Positions 12,441 to 23,474 of a stretch of 64,000 nucleotides of DNA are shown piece after piece; positions within the stretch are counted from its first letter, which is position 1, and each line of letters starts with the position of its first letter. Source of the stretch: Cricetomys ansorgei (Eukaryota > Chordata > Mammalia > Rodentia > Nesomyidae). The notes under the pieces were generated by a model that saw only the letters and a program-made list of their open reading frames with translations, did no database searches and was not told the DNA's origin. The position numbers and the translations under genes are program-made. Where the stretch lies: contig JAMJFZ010004031.1 in assembly GCA_026225945.1 (NCBI GenBank), forward strand, positions 3,884,001 through 3,948,000. The letters are read 5' to 3'.

Positions 12441-12940
12441 CTGCTTTTCAATCTTTTCTCTCTCTATCACAGTATATGACTATCTGACTTGGCTCTACAA
12501 GAGTGACAAGAGTCCCAATAATTACACCTTGAAAACAAAAAGAAATCAGAACTATCTACGGCAAGTCTGGCTTGTATATAATTATATCCTGAAGATCTGA
12601 TTTAAAAATCTTACCATGAATTAATAAAGATTAATTCATACAAATTAAGAATAATCACATGAAATCGCCAATATTCAACAGCTTATAAATCTTAAAATGA
12701 TGTTGTTATATTCCCAGTCTAAACACTAGTGTCTCCCCTATATGCACAGTAGTACACAAAACCCACTTTTACTTAGGTTTTTTTTCCTTAAGTCTATGCT
12801 GCAGATATTCCCTACTAGATAAAAATAACCTTAATTTCATTTATTGCTGTAGAGTCTAGAATAAAGCATCGCTCATGCTTTATTCAGCCCTTCTCTGTTA
12901 ATTAAATGGTAGTCTTATTTCTATATTTGGCTTTGAAAAT
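12441..12940. other. AT-rich DNA without recognised features
   Basis: No repeat or coding signal seen. Confidence 0.5.
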
Positions 12941-13135
12941 GCTCCTGTAATCAATAGTCTCATGCATAACGTCCCTTCATGCTTATGTTAGTGTCACTTT
13001 GGGGATAGGTTCTTAGAAAGCAAATTGCTGAGTCAAATGGCCATTTTGATAGAGGTTGCTAAATTTTCTGTGAGTTGCAATTTCTGCTTTCTTACTAACA
13101 ATGTGCAAGAACCCTTTATAGCATGGCTTCTTGCT
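12941..13135 (+). mobile_element. Ancient L1M-type 3' untranslated fragment
   Basis: The run TAGGTTCTTAGAAAGCAAAT followed by TGCTGAGTCAAATGGCCATT and TTGATAGAGGTTGCTAAATT matches the old mammalian LINE segment usually reading 'tcctagaagtg...tgctgggtcaaa'. It may belong to the same insertion as 11900-12250, interrupted by the LTR scrap. Confidence 0.55.
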
Positions 13136-13365
13136 ATAGATTGACCATAACCTTATTTACCCATGACTTTTTACATGTTGTATGCTTTCATTTACCTTTA
13201 GTGTTTCTATCTAGATTGAACAGGCTTCCTCCGCAAGGCTACCAGGATTTCTTTAGGATTGTGACCTGACTGAAGATGTCCAGGTGGGATATTTGTTAAT
13301 ATGCAATGCAATTGGGCACTTGGTCCAGTGTTCTATACTGACTTCCCTAAATCTTGCTCTCCCAT

Positions 13366-13645
13366 GCCAGCTCAGCCTCACAGGTTCTTAGTGAAAGTTG
13401 CAGCTTCTACGAAACCTTCCCCAATTCTCTTCTCTGCTATTACTATATTTTCAAGAGCTTTTATTGTAAGAATCATACCTTTCTTAACCACTATAAGTCT
13501 TTCCACGCTGTGTGGGATTCTTAAAGGTACAGATCATATTTTTTTCATATTTTTGTTGCTAATGCTCTGCCATGCCCATAGCACAAACGAAGACTTATTT
13601 CCAAAGGAGTAGACAGGGCATTAACTGGTGAATGACATTGACAGT
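13366..13645 (+). mobile_element. L2 LINE 3'-end fragment
   Basis: The layout resembles the L2 3' end: GAAACCTTCCCCAATTCTCT (the 'aagccttccctgac' block), a decayed 'aagctcc...gggcagggatcatgtctg' block at about 13500-13540, and CATGCCCATAGCACAAACGA (the 'cccagtgcctagcacag' block). The 103-codon frame across 13301-13612 is incidental. Confidence 0.45.
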
Positions 13646-14589
13646 TACCATTTTTAAAGTAAAGAGCACCTGAGATCCAGTACAATTTTTCTTTTATGTG
13701 CTCCTACATAATATCTTTTTGTTAGTTTGAAGGAACAATTTGTACTTAAGATAATATTTATTTTTATTGCTAAGGAATCTTTTCATTTTCCTTATTTCTT
13801 GTTTTTTTCTACCAACTGATACAGTATATTTTTTTATAATATTAGCTTATACAACATGTCATAAAACATGATATTTTTCAAGATTTTCTTCAGGTGTAAT
13901 ATACATTAACTATTCATGTTTATAGAAACATTCTGAAATGAATTGAATTATACATTAGTGCTATATATTTAAGCTGGTATGTATGCATACGATTCTTTCC
14001 AATAGATAATAAAAAGGCAAGGAATTCTGAGAAAGTCTCGGTTTTTAAGTCAGACCATTTGGATGGATAACAGGAGTGCTGACAGTAGAATGCTTCTGGG
14101 GACTTTTACTTGCTAATTCCCTGCAGTAAGTCTGGGCCATACCACTAGTTCTGGCCAATGAAATAGGAGGAAAGTGTGATAAGCTACTCAGGGATTAAGG
14201 ACAATGTATGCAAGTTTTCCAGTTTCTTACTTTCTATTGCAACGGAGGCAGCACTATGACCCACTGTGCTACTGTCAGGTAGTGAGACCTCTGCCTGCCT
14301 GCCTGTGTCACCTATAGAGGTGGCTGGGAGACGGAGTAAGAGAAGAAGTGTGTCTTTATTATATAAACTCACCGAGGGTTTATGGTCTTTTGTTATGAAG
14401 AAGCAAAGTCGTATACTGAAAGATTAGTGAAATACTATCAACTCTATAGTTTCCTAACTTAAAGGTAACTGTAACAGAGTAAACAAATAGTAAACACAGT
14501 TTAAGTGTTCACTTGGCGTAGACAATGGGGCCCAAAGTGAATGAAGAACAATACACAAGATTGCAGTGAGTGATGATCCAGGTAAAATG
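13646..14589. other. AT-rich non-repetitive DNA
   Basis: No repeat family or gene recognised. T-rich between about 13730 and 13860. Confidence 0.5.
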
Positions 14590-15530
14590 GTCTTGTTCAG
14601 GCAACTACAGCTGCTGTGAGTTCATGAATGTGGGGTTTATATAATATCCAGAAGGCTTTCTCTGGTTCTCCCTAACCTCTGAATCCCAACAGCTTTCCTG
14701 TCCTCCTGAGCCTTGGGGTCAGGAAAGAGGAGTTAGATATAGTTACCCTAAGTATGGCTGAACACTTCACTGACATTCTCTATACTTTTACAAGTTATGA
14801 GTCTCTGCATTAACCATCATTCACTATGCAAAGAAATGTCTCTGATGGGTCTTGAGAGCTGCAGTAATCTATGAGTATAGATATGTCAGTTTTGAGGTCA
14901 GTTTGATACTATGTCCATTACGTAGAACTACTGGGGTCTGTGAACACCTCAACCACAGATTCTTGACATGCATTCCTTTCCTGTGGAATGGGCCCAAAAT
15001 CCAATAAGAAACTGGTTGGTTACCCCCATAACATCTGTTCCATTCTTGGATACACTGGTGATTATTGTAGTTCACAAGGTTCACAGCTGGGTAAGGCTGT
15101 GGATTACTGTGCCCAATCTGGCAGCCTACATAACAATTTTCAGAACCATGAAAGCTAACCAACAAGATTAGTACTGACTTGATTTTTTTATGTGTCCTAT
15201 AACCGAAGTTGTGAGGTGTCTTCAGTAGTGAGGTCTTACTATCAAGTTCTGCCAACCTTTTTTTTTTCTGGGACAAGACCTTTTACTGTACCTGAAATTA
15301 TGCTGACAGCCATAGCCCCAGAGATTCTTTCCTATCCATCTCCCACAAAACTGTGGTTGCAGGTGTACATGGCCACTCCAAGATTTATACTTACATGTGT
15401 TCTGGAGTCCCTAATTCAGGTTCTTATGCTTATAAGGCAAACACTGACTGAACCAACACCCTATCCCATCACATTGTTCTTCATAAAGGAATTGTTTTAT
15501 TACAACGATCCTTTCTCTTAGAACTCTTTG
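14590..15530. mobile_element. Unclassified dispersed-repeat-like block
   Basis: Phrases such as AACTGGTTGGTTACCCCCAT (15010-15029), TAGTTCACAAGGTTCACAGC and GAGGTGTCTTCAGTAGTGAG match what I remember of a rodent dispersed sequence seen in many genomic clones. I cannot name the family. A 135-codon frame on the minus strand (14869-15276) and a 109-codon frame on the plus strand (15192-15521) cover it. Neither shows a motif I can assign. It could be endogenous-retrovirus or LINE-derived. Confidence 0.4.
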
Positions 15531-15599
15531 GAAAATTCATCCCTAGTGACCACAATTTTCTATTTGTACTCATTTCGTGTTCATATTATGTGTTTTTCT

Positions 15600-15810
15600 T
15601 AATCACTCTCCACCAGGGAAGGGTCCCTCATTGAACCTGGAGCTAGTCAGGCTGCTTCCACCCCCTTCTTTCATCACCACCACCTGAGTACTGGGATTGT
15701 ATTTGGACCACCTTATCCACTCAGAACTTATGTGGGTACTGAAGAGCCAAACTTAGATCCTCATGCTTGAGTGGCAAGGGCTTTATCCACTAAACCATTT
15801 CTCCAGCCCC
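15600..15810 (-). mobile_element. Composite tRNA/7SL SINE (B4/RSINE group)
   Basis: On the minus strand it opens with the tRNA-like head GGGGCTGGAGAAATGGTTTA, then GGATCTAAGTTTGGCTCTTC and CCCAGTACTCAGGTGGTGGT, and runs out at the GGTTCAATGAGGGACCC block. The element is diverged and lacks a clear tail. Confidence 0.65.
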
Positions 15811-15961
15811 ACACATTCTCAGTTTTTAAAAGGACACTTTGCTGTGTGAGAAAACGAAAGAGAATCCCAAATAGACTCTGACACAGCAGTTGGTTGGCTG
15901 TGGTGATGACTAGGGCAGGAGCGGTGGTAACAGATTCGGAGCCAAGTGGGGCCATTTAGAG

Positions 15962-16157
15962 CAGTAGTGCTCAAGGTCCCAAATGCTGCGACTCTTTAAT
16001 ACTGTTCTTCATGCTGTGATGACCCTAACCACAAGATTATTTTTGTTGCTACTTCATAACTGTCATTTTGCTACTGTCATGAATCATAACATAAATATCT
16101 GGTATGCAGGATGGTCTTAGGCAACCCCTGAGATGACCCACAGGTAGAGAACTGCTG
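15962..16157 (-). mobile_element. URR1-type hAT-Charlie DNA transposon, perfect 8-bp target duplication
   Basis: Inverted relative to the two other copies. It opens CAGTAGTGCTCAAGGTCCCA, carries TTGTTGCTACTTCATAACTG and TCATGAATCATAACATAAAT, and ends GGTAGAGAACTGCTG. It is flanked by identical octamers ATTTAGAG at 15954-15961 and 16158-16165. The identical duplication and matching termini define both ends to the base. Confidence 0.95.
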
Positions 16158-17964
16158 ATTTAGAGGATATTTTAATAACAGGACCAACAGAACTTTCTGA
16201 TGGATTGGATACTGGAAATGAGAATGGAAATCTCAAGGCTAATTCCAAGCTTCCTTCCCTAAACAGATAGCTGGATGGACAGAGACGGTAATTACTAAGG
16301 GAGAAGGGGGAAGCTGTAGAGGGACAGGCTGTTAAAGGAAATCAAAAGCTTCACTGTGGATGTTTGAAGTGTAAGGTGATTTTGAGACAGCAGATGCCAA
16401 GGAAGGTAGCTGCAAGAGCTTCATTCTGAGGGAAGATTTAAAGAAACGAACATGGGAAATACCCCCGAATAGTTCGAATTTATTGTCATGAAAACAGATG
16501 AAGTAGTCTAGGGACACAGTGAAGGTAAACACTAGGAGATGGACAAAGAATTGTGAACAACAACTCTTCAGAAGATGTCCAACTACACATTAAATCCTCG
16601 TTTATTACAAGCTAGTACTTGTAATAAAGGAGAAGGAACACATAAAATTGTGAGAAGGGATCGGGTCCAGTGGCAATCACTGAAGGGAGTGTAGAGAGCT
16701 CTAAAATGGGAAAAGCTGTTTTGTTTTATTTTTGTAAGACTGACAAATGTATTCTTTACATTTAAGTCAGTAAGTGTGAGGAGTGCTGGCATCATTGCTT
16801 TTTGAATGTGTGAGTCTGAATCTATAATGCTGCAAAATTCATTTGATTTCCACACATAAAAATGACTAAGTTTGGAGGAAAAAAATCCTCTCTGTGTCTT
16901 GATAATGCCTTAAATGTTAAAGCATGCTTGGGATAGGAACCCAATGATGGAGATTTTATAGTACTATAGGTATGCATTCTATCATCATAATAGCTTCTGC
17001 CTGCCTAAATAGCCAGATTAAGGGTAACTTTAGAACAATAGATAAGATTTCCAATTGCAGAATCAAGGTTGAAATTTTATATGCATAGGCTTTCAAATCT
17101 CCAGGGAGAAGCATAGAAAAATACGAAACTTACTGAAGTAAAGCAATGTGCATCCTACATTATCATGGCAACAAATCAATAATGGTATTACAATAAAATC
17201 TGATGTAATCATATTTTCCTTCTTGGTATTGCAGCATTAATCTGTGTCTCCCGGGGTCTGGGATAGATCTGAATGCATCTAGTGGGATGGAGAAGGTTTT
17301 GTTTACTCCAGCCAAAGCAGTGGGGCCAATAACTCCCACGTTTCTATTACTTAACACTTGGTTGTTGATTCGGGGTCTGCCTTTTTGAAAGCTTAAGTAG
17401 CCACATATCAGAGGTCCCTAAACTTTACTGTTATTGTCAATATTGTACATTTTATAACTTTTATTTTTCCCTTTCTTTCAGCTGACCTCTTGCAAAATAT
17501 ACTTAGAGTCACCAGGAATGGCTTTGGCACTGGGTTAACCAAACAAATGAAAACTAGGGCTACCCAGTGTCTTTGTGGGTGGGTCAAAAACCGACTGGAG
17601 TTTCCTCAGTTGTCACTGGAGTAAAATAACAGTAGTAGACGCATACCTACAGTGGGTTTCTCTAATGCCAATTATTCCACAATCAAGAGAGGAAGTATAC
17701 ATGTTTAAAGAAATAAAAAGGCATATAGCTTCAACAGACTAAAATCCAGCTATAGTTTTTAAGTTTTAATACTTTTCAACTCCCTTGACTAAATTCACGT
17801 ATCTTGGTATGATGTTAAATGTATTATCCTCTACACAATCTCCAGCTCAGAGTGTCCATTTCTCTCTTATAAAAAAAGATTGTAAATAGCACAAGTGATG
17901 GCCCTAAACCTGTAATGATCTCTAGGAGTACAATAGGACTGGAAACAAGATCTATAAAAGATAC
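16158..17964. other. 1.8 kb of non-repetitive DNA
   Basis: No repeat family, RNA gene or coding frame recognised; the longest frame is 90 codons (16583-16855, minus) without known motifs. Confidence 0.55.
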
Positions 17965-18352
17965 TGTGGTAGTTTGAATAAGACTAGACCCCATAGATTC
18001 ATATATTTGGACACTTGGCCACCAAGGAGTAGAACTATTTGAAAGGATTACAAGAATTGCAAGGTGTGCTTTTCTTGTAGTAGGTGTGGCCATGTTGGAG
18101 GAAATGTGTCACTGGTGATGGTCTTTGAAGTTTCAAAAGGCTTAGTCTGTCTCTGCTATTGAACCAGGATCTAGCTGTCAGCTTCTTCTGCAGCACTACA
18201 TCTGCCTGCCACCATCCTCCTGCTACCATGCCTCTTACCACGAGGACGGTGGACTAACCCCTGAAACTGTAAAAAGGCCTTCACTTAAATGCTTTGAAAG
18301 AGTTGCCTTGGTCATGGTGTCTCTTCACAGCAATAGAACAATGATTGATACA
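17965..18352 (+). mobile_element. MaLR solo LTR (MT/ORR1 group), near full length
   Basis: Opens TGTGGTAGTTTGAATAAGAC. It carries GTGTGGCCATGTTGGAGGAA, GTGTCACTGGTGATGGTCTT and TTGGTCATGGTGTCTCTTCA, and closes CACAGCAATAGAACAATGAT...TACA. The TG...CA ends and about 390-bp length fit the family. No convincing 5-bp target duplication is visible. Confidence 0.88.
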
Positions 18353-18525
18353 GAAGTATTATGACCTGATTAAATATATAGCTGTGATTATACATGGACT
18401 AGTTATATCCATGTATATTATGCATATATATATATAGGCGTAATTATGCCCTTAATGTTCTCATTTGGAAATTAAGCATGACATAAGGAGATATGATTGT
18501 GTGTCAGGTTGACAGAGGATGGACT
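18353..18525. other. AT-rich spacer with a small inverted repeat
   Basis: Lies between two LTRs. TACATGGA (18391-18398) pairs with TCCATGTA (18408-18415) around a 9-nt loop, followed by an alternating TA stretch near 18424-18437. No gene seen. Confidence 0.6.
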
Positions 18526-19110
18526 TGTGATGGCTATTCTTGATAGTCAACTTTACTACATCTGGAATTAACTAAAACCTAAGAGCATACCTTATGGTAT
18601 GCTGGTAAGAGGTATAAACTAGGTATAACTGTGAGAGATTTTTCTTAATTACATGATTTGAAGTGAGAAAACCCATTTTTAGTCCATATATTTTGTGTTG
18701 GGAAAATACACTTTTAATCTGAGCTACACCTTTTGCTGGTAGTCTGTATAAAGAGGACTTGGAAGAAGGAAGCTTGGCCTCTTTGCCTGCTTACTCTTGC
18801 TGGCCAGTCCATTCCTTAACTGGCATTAGTGAAATGTATTGAAGACTAGCTGAGATATCTAGTCTTGTTGACTAAACAACTACCACATTATTCTACCTTC
18901 TGTTAGTAGAAATTATATATGTATATATTAAATATTTATATATAAAATATATATACTATATATTTATATATAATATTTTATAGATAATATGCACAATATA
19001 TATAATATATAGAAGAGTGTGTTGATGTATTATATATTAAATATAATGTAATAAATAATATATATTCCTTCTCTATGTTCTGTTCCTCTAAGGAACCCTG
19101 ACTAATATAG
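18526..19110 (+). mobile_element. ERVL-type solo LTR (MLT2-like) with an expanded TA-rich interior
   Basis: Starts TGTGATGGCTATTCTTGATA. It contains CTGGAATTAACTAAAACCTA, a TATAAA-like promoter region (GTCTGTATAAAGAGGACTTG at about 18743) and ends TCTAAGGAACCCTGACTAAT. Between about 18905 and 19068 the element is almost pure A/T with many TATATA steps, an expansion of the family's normally shorter TA tract. Same family as 8250-8756, opposite strand. Confidence 0.78.
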
Positions 19111-20318
19111 CTACATACAAAGTGCTGTCCCTGGATATATGTATTTATTTTTATTATACATATCTTACAGTCTCTTGCTCAAAACCAATTTACTAAATTG
19201 AGAATCCAGAGCCTTACAAGTCAACTTTCAAAGATACTGTAATGGTCAGGAAGGGGAAGCATGTAGTTTATCAATGAGTGTACAAGTTTGGGAATTTAAA
19301 CCAAATTGAGCATTCTTTTGTGACTTCAGGGAAGAGTCGAGGATATCTAGATTATCTGCAATATCTGGAGAGAATTCAAATGGCTAAATTATTCCAAATA
19401 GCCAACGGAACAACTATATCTTATTTTTTGGAAAAAAATCAAAGGAGACCCAAGTGAGCAGTTAGTACACCATTCACTTTGAGCCTCTGTAAACAACTTC
19501 TGTCATCTTGCCTGAACCTGCTTCTGCAGCCTTCATTAGTATTCTTTGCTTCCAGGGACTTGGTGCCTTTATAGATATTAAGCATCTTATGGGAAGCAAG
19601 CCCCACTAGCATGCAGCAAGCGGATGCAGCAGGCAGTGTAAGCCTAAGCTGTGTTGGGAAGCCTGTGGCTAAACCTTAAAATGACAGGTCGCAGCTGCTA
19701 ATCCAAGGATAGACTAGGTGAATCAAGGTCTAATGTTAATCTGTCCCACTCACACAGATGACTGAATTATCTTTAATATGACAGTCCTTAATTTCTTCAG
19801 ATGAGAATGGGAAATCACAATGCCTGACACTTTTTGATGCTTAAACTCTACGATACTGACATAAGCAGTGAGCATGGTGTGAAACCAAGATGACAGTTGT
19901 ATGAGGGAATAGTGTTCATCTCTCTACTCAACAAACTTATTCATTTCTCAGTTACTAAGCATTACTGTATGCCACGATCTCATCCATTCTCATTCTCACT
20001 GAATATTCTGATTGCTGGATTTTGACATGAGAACTGCAACTTCATTGATACTCATATCTTAGTCATCAGATGTAAAGTAGAGTAAACTGTACTTTGTGGT
20101 CCCCAGGAAAGTACTGGAATTTCTCAGTGCAATGGTGTAAAGTTAATATGAAAATTGAAGTATGAATCACAAGCCTGAAGTGCAGGGAATAAAACTGTAT
20201 CATATTACTACAGTCTACTTTCTTTTCTGACACTTGCCTGCTGTGTACTACTTCTTATTTTGTATAAACCAGCTATTCTGACCCATATTTTATCCTTATA
20301 CAATGTGACAACTGGATT
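19111..20318. other. Non-repetitive DNA
   Basis: No repeat family or gene recognised. Confidence 0.5.
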
Positions 20319-20715
20319 TATTAATTTGACACAACCTGGACCACCTGGGAAGACAATCTTAATGAAAAGTTGTCTTCATTGGCTTGGTCCTGTGGGCATG
20401 CCTGTGAAGTGAGTGTCTTAATTAAACTAGTGATATTAATATGATGTTGGTATTCTCAGCCCACTGTGGGTGGCACTATTCCCTAGGTAGGAGTTCCTGA
20501 ACTGCTCCAGAGTGGAGAAATTGAGCTGAACAGAATCAGGCAAGCAACTGAGCATTCAACATTCATTCTCTCTCAGCTCTTGACTGTGTCTCAAGCTCCT
20601 GCCATTGCAACTTCCCTGTAGTAATAGATGTAGCCAAGAATTCTGAGCTAACATGAACCCTTTCTCCTCTAAGTTGGTTTTTGTCAGAGTATTTTATCAC
20701 AGCATCAGAAAAGAT
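20319..20715 (+). mobile_element. Rodent LTR-type dispersed repeat
   Basis: Opens near TTAATTTGACACAACCTGGA. It carries CTTGGTCCTGTGGGCATGCC and CAGCCCACTGTGGGTGGCAC, and ends in TATTTTATCACAGCATCAGA. The layout (promoter-like middle, polyadenylation-like region, TCACAGCA end) is that of a rodent LTR of the ERVL-related classes. I recognise the family but cannot name it reliably. Confidence 0.65.
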
Positions 20716-20872
20716 GTGGTTTTCTGCTGCTACCATCATACCTACTACTTATTGCCACTTCTCCTTGCCATGACAGACTCTTATCTCTCTAGAACTGTAA
20801 ATTCCAATAAGCTCTTTCTTTTATAATTTTCCTTCATCATGGTATTCTATTACCATAGGAAAGTAATACAAC
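20716..20872 (+). mobile_element. Second LTR 3'-end fragment, abutting the previous one
   Basis: GCCATGACAGACTCTTATCT, GAACTGTAAATTCCAATAAG and CTTTCTTTTATAATTTTCCT, then a GGTATTCTATTACCATAGGA end, repeat the typical 3' third of a MaLR/ORR-type LTR. Two 3' ends in a row indicate either two insertions or a rearranged element. Confidence 0.6.
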
Positions 20873-20969
20873 CAATTAACTATATGATATAGGTAAAGAT
20901 CTTGTAAGTCAACTTTCTAACAAGATAATACAATAATTACTGTCTGATCTGGGCACCATGTTAGAGAAT

Positions 20970-21307
20970 GTGGAGAAAGCTCAATCAGTAAAGTGCTTGA
21001 AACACAAGCACTGAAGACCTGTGTTTGATTCCTAGCCAGGCATGATGGTGAGCACTTCTAATCCCAGTGCTAGGGAGGTAGAGACAGGCAAAACCTTAAA
21101 TACTGCTTTCCAGCCAATCTAGCTGACTCAGTGAACCATTGGTTCCAGTGAAAGACTCTGTCTCAAAAACAAGGTTAATGGCACCATAGGAACTATACCT
21201 AAGATTTACCTCTGTCTCCATATTCATATACATGTACATGCATGAACACCACATGCACGAACATATATCTGCTTGTGAACATGTACACACACACACACAC
21301 ACACACA
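20970..21307 (+). mobile_element. Composite tRNA/7SL SINE (B4/RSINE group) with CA tail
   Basis: A degenerate tRNA-like head at 20970-21030, the B1-like GCCAGGCATGATGGTGAGCA / TTCTAATCCCAGTGCTAGGG segment, then AGTGAAAGACTCTGTCTCAA, and finally a CA-rich tail ending in a CA run at 21284-21307. The microsatellite is therefore the tail of the SINE, not an independent repeat. Confidence 0.75.
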
Positions 21308-22246
21308 GAGAGTCAGAGAAAAAAAAGGGGGGGAGTGAGCACACAATAGATCAGACTCCAAGCAAGAGACAAACTCTGTGTTATTGAACAAAATGTAATA
21401 TTAGGAATAGTTAAGTTTACTGGAGGGTTGTGGTCGATTGAGGATTAGCTGGGAAGCTGTGAAAAGAACTCTAAATAGTGCAGCAATGGTGGTTCACAGA
21501 GAGTGGCCAGAGCCTTAGGGCTGAGACACAGTACCTAGGGAAAAGCCGGTGGAAATAGCTTACTGTAAAATGATTTGGGAAGTTACCAGTGGGAGCCATG
21601 TGAAGGGAGATGATTTTCAAGTAGGACTTGGCAATAAATCTATCAGATAGGGAGCCGGAGAAAGACTTGGCCATCAGAGCTACTAGCTATGGCATACACA
21701 AGGCAGCAGATGCTGGGGAGAGTGTCCTTGCTGCTGGTGCCTGGCACACCAGACCTGGGGGAAGAAGCAGCATTCCCTACATCAGTGTCCCTACAACACC
21801 TCCTGTTGTCAAAGCTTACCACTGTGAACTCTGTGAAAGAAAAATGGTGAAAGGATTCAGCCCTCTCTTTGTGGAACAGAAATTTGGGTCTGCGAGGCAG
21901 TAATGTGAGGGGTCATGCCAAACATGTATATGTTAATATGTATAACACATTATATGGGATATAGCAAATGATATATAAAGCAAATACGTTCTGCAGTTCT
22001 TACATATTCTGTTATTCTAGTTTTATTATTAAATGATGCTAGGGTATTAATTAATGACTCTATATGAGATAGTGGATGATGTTCAGAAAGATTAGGAAGT
22101 CCCTCAGAGAGTTTAAAAAAAAATTTTGACAAATATTTAACTGCTGTGTAGTTAGAGAGCACGCTCACTGGTGATTAGTTTTCGTTGTTGTTGCTGTTTT
22201 GTTTCTTTGCTGCTTATTTCTGTTTTTGTTTTGTTGTTTTGCTTTT
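21308..22246. other. Unassigned DNA, possibly including a relic of an old mobile element
   Basis: From about 21420 to 21905 the sequence is less AT-rich than its surroundings. The end, CTTACCACTGTGAACTCTGT to TCTGCGAGGCAGTAATGTGA, vaguely resembles the interior of an old mammalian retroelement. A 91-codon frame (21628-21903) shows no known domain. 22180-22246 is T/TTG rich and is probably the decayed tail of the following SINE. Confidence 0.35.
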
Positions 22247-22381
22247 GAGACAGAGTTTCACTTCATAGCCCAAGACAGCCAGGGACTCACTATGTAACCC
22301 AGGGTGACCTTGAACTCATGGCTATTCTCCCTGCCTCGTTGAAGTGCTAGGATTACAAGTACAAACCATCATGCTTGATAC
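22247..22381 (-). mobile_element. Old B1-type SINE
   Basis: Plus-strand order GAGACAGAGTTTCACTTCAT, AGCCAGGGACTCACTATGTA, GGTGACCTTGAACTCATGGC, GAAGTGCTAGGATTACAAGT is an inverted B1. It lies just after a T-rich segment that is its reversed A tail. Confidence 0.78.
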
Positions 22382-23474
22382 CTAGTTTTCTGACTGTTTG
22401 TAAAAGCCATTATAAAATAGTAGCAAGACTTTTTTTTTATAAACTTGAAATCTAGTACAGAAAGTTCCAAGCCTAGAAATACTCATGTTCATGCAGAATG
22501 TATTTCTTAATTAATGGAAAACACTTTCCTCTTGGCGCTTCATCCCCTTCTTTTTATATCAAATGGGTGTTATGTTGCCATCTCATTAATCCTCAGTGCT
22601 CTTGGGAGGTACGGTATAGAATCATCCATCCCATTTATACAGCCTTTACTTCGAATAATTGGTTTCATATCTTGTTATTAAAGCCTACTTCCCTACTCTT
22701 TATATTCCTTGTTGCTAGCAAGTGACTATCTGTTCTGATACTGAATCATAATATTTTGTTAAATTGGTGCATAACTTTTTATGTCACTTCACCTGTGTTT
22801 CAGCTTCCCGGATCATTGGTTTAAAGGTCAGATACTAGGGCTTTATGTTTATCTTGTATACCACGCCTCCACCTGTGCTCCTTACTACTCTCTAAATCCA
22901 ATCTGCAGTTACTGTAATCATTGACTCCCACCTAATGTTTACTTAATGCTTCTCTCCAGAATTAGTCTTTTATGTAAAATCTTTTGCTTGACCTCTCATT
23001 AAATGAGATTTATAGCCTCCTACATGCTTTCTTTTCAATGATTTCTTTCAAATTTAACTTGTTTTCTGGACTTTCTTGTGAGAAAATCTAATTGTTTTAG
23101 ATCTAACATATCAATAGCCTATTATTTTTATGCTAAAAATTTATTTTCTTGTAGTTGAATAATATATAACTTAAGAACGCATCTCCTTTGTTTTGTTGAA
23201 CCATGAGGCTCATATTCAATCTTCACACCTCTTCCCTGTTAATAGTTTTACCCACTTTTATTTTTACATGAAGAAAATCTCTCTCTCTTTTCCTCTCCAT
23301 CTGAGAGAGAGACAGAGACAGAGACAAGAGTGTTTGTGTATAAGCACATATGCGTGCATTTCTAGAAAATCAATGAAATCTTTAAAATTTGACTTTAAAA
23401 TCTGAAGCTAGTAGTTTAAGGCTGATGAGATGTGAACTAAGTTTACCTTTCCTTAAAATACACTGTTCCATTAT
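22382..23474. other. Non-repetitive DNA with a CT/GA inverted simple patch
   Basis: No gene recognised. At 23276-23330 a CTCTCTCT stretch is followed by GAGAGAGACAGAGACAGAGA, which is self-complementary simple sequence. Confidence 0.5.

Noticed and set aside
14869..15276. Possible gene on the minus strand (135 codons)
   Set aside because: Lies in repeat-like sequence, no recognisable domain, no splice or promoter evidence. Kept only as a finding.
8995..16160. CRISPR-like spaced repeats
   Set aside because: The similar repeats are three diverged hAT transposons kilobases apart, in a vertebrate-type genome.
8250..20872. Complete endogenous retrovirus
   Set aside because: Only solo LTRs are present. 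No gag, pro, pol or env frame and no primer-binding region follow any of them.
21628..21903. 91-codon frame starting at a good ATG
   Set aside because: No motif, no conserved context, and the surrounding DNA may be an old retroelement interior.
22740..22990. Possible L2 fragment
   Set aside because: A few words resemble the L2 3' end, but order and length are not convincing.
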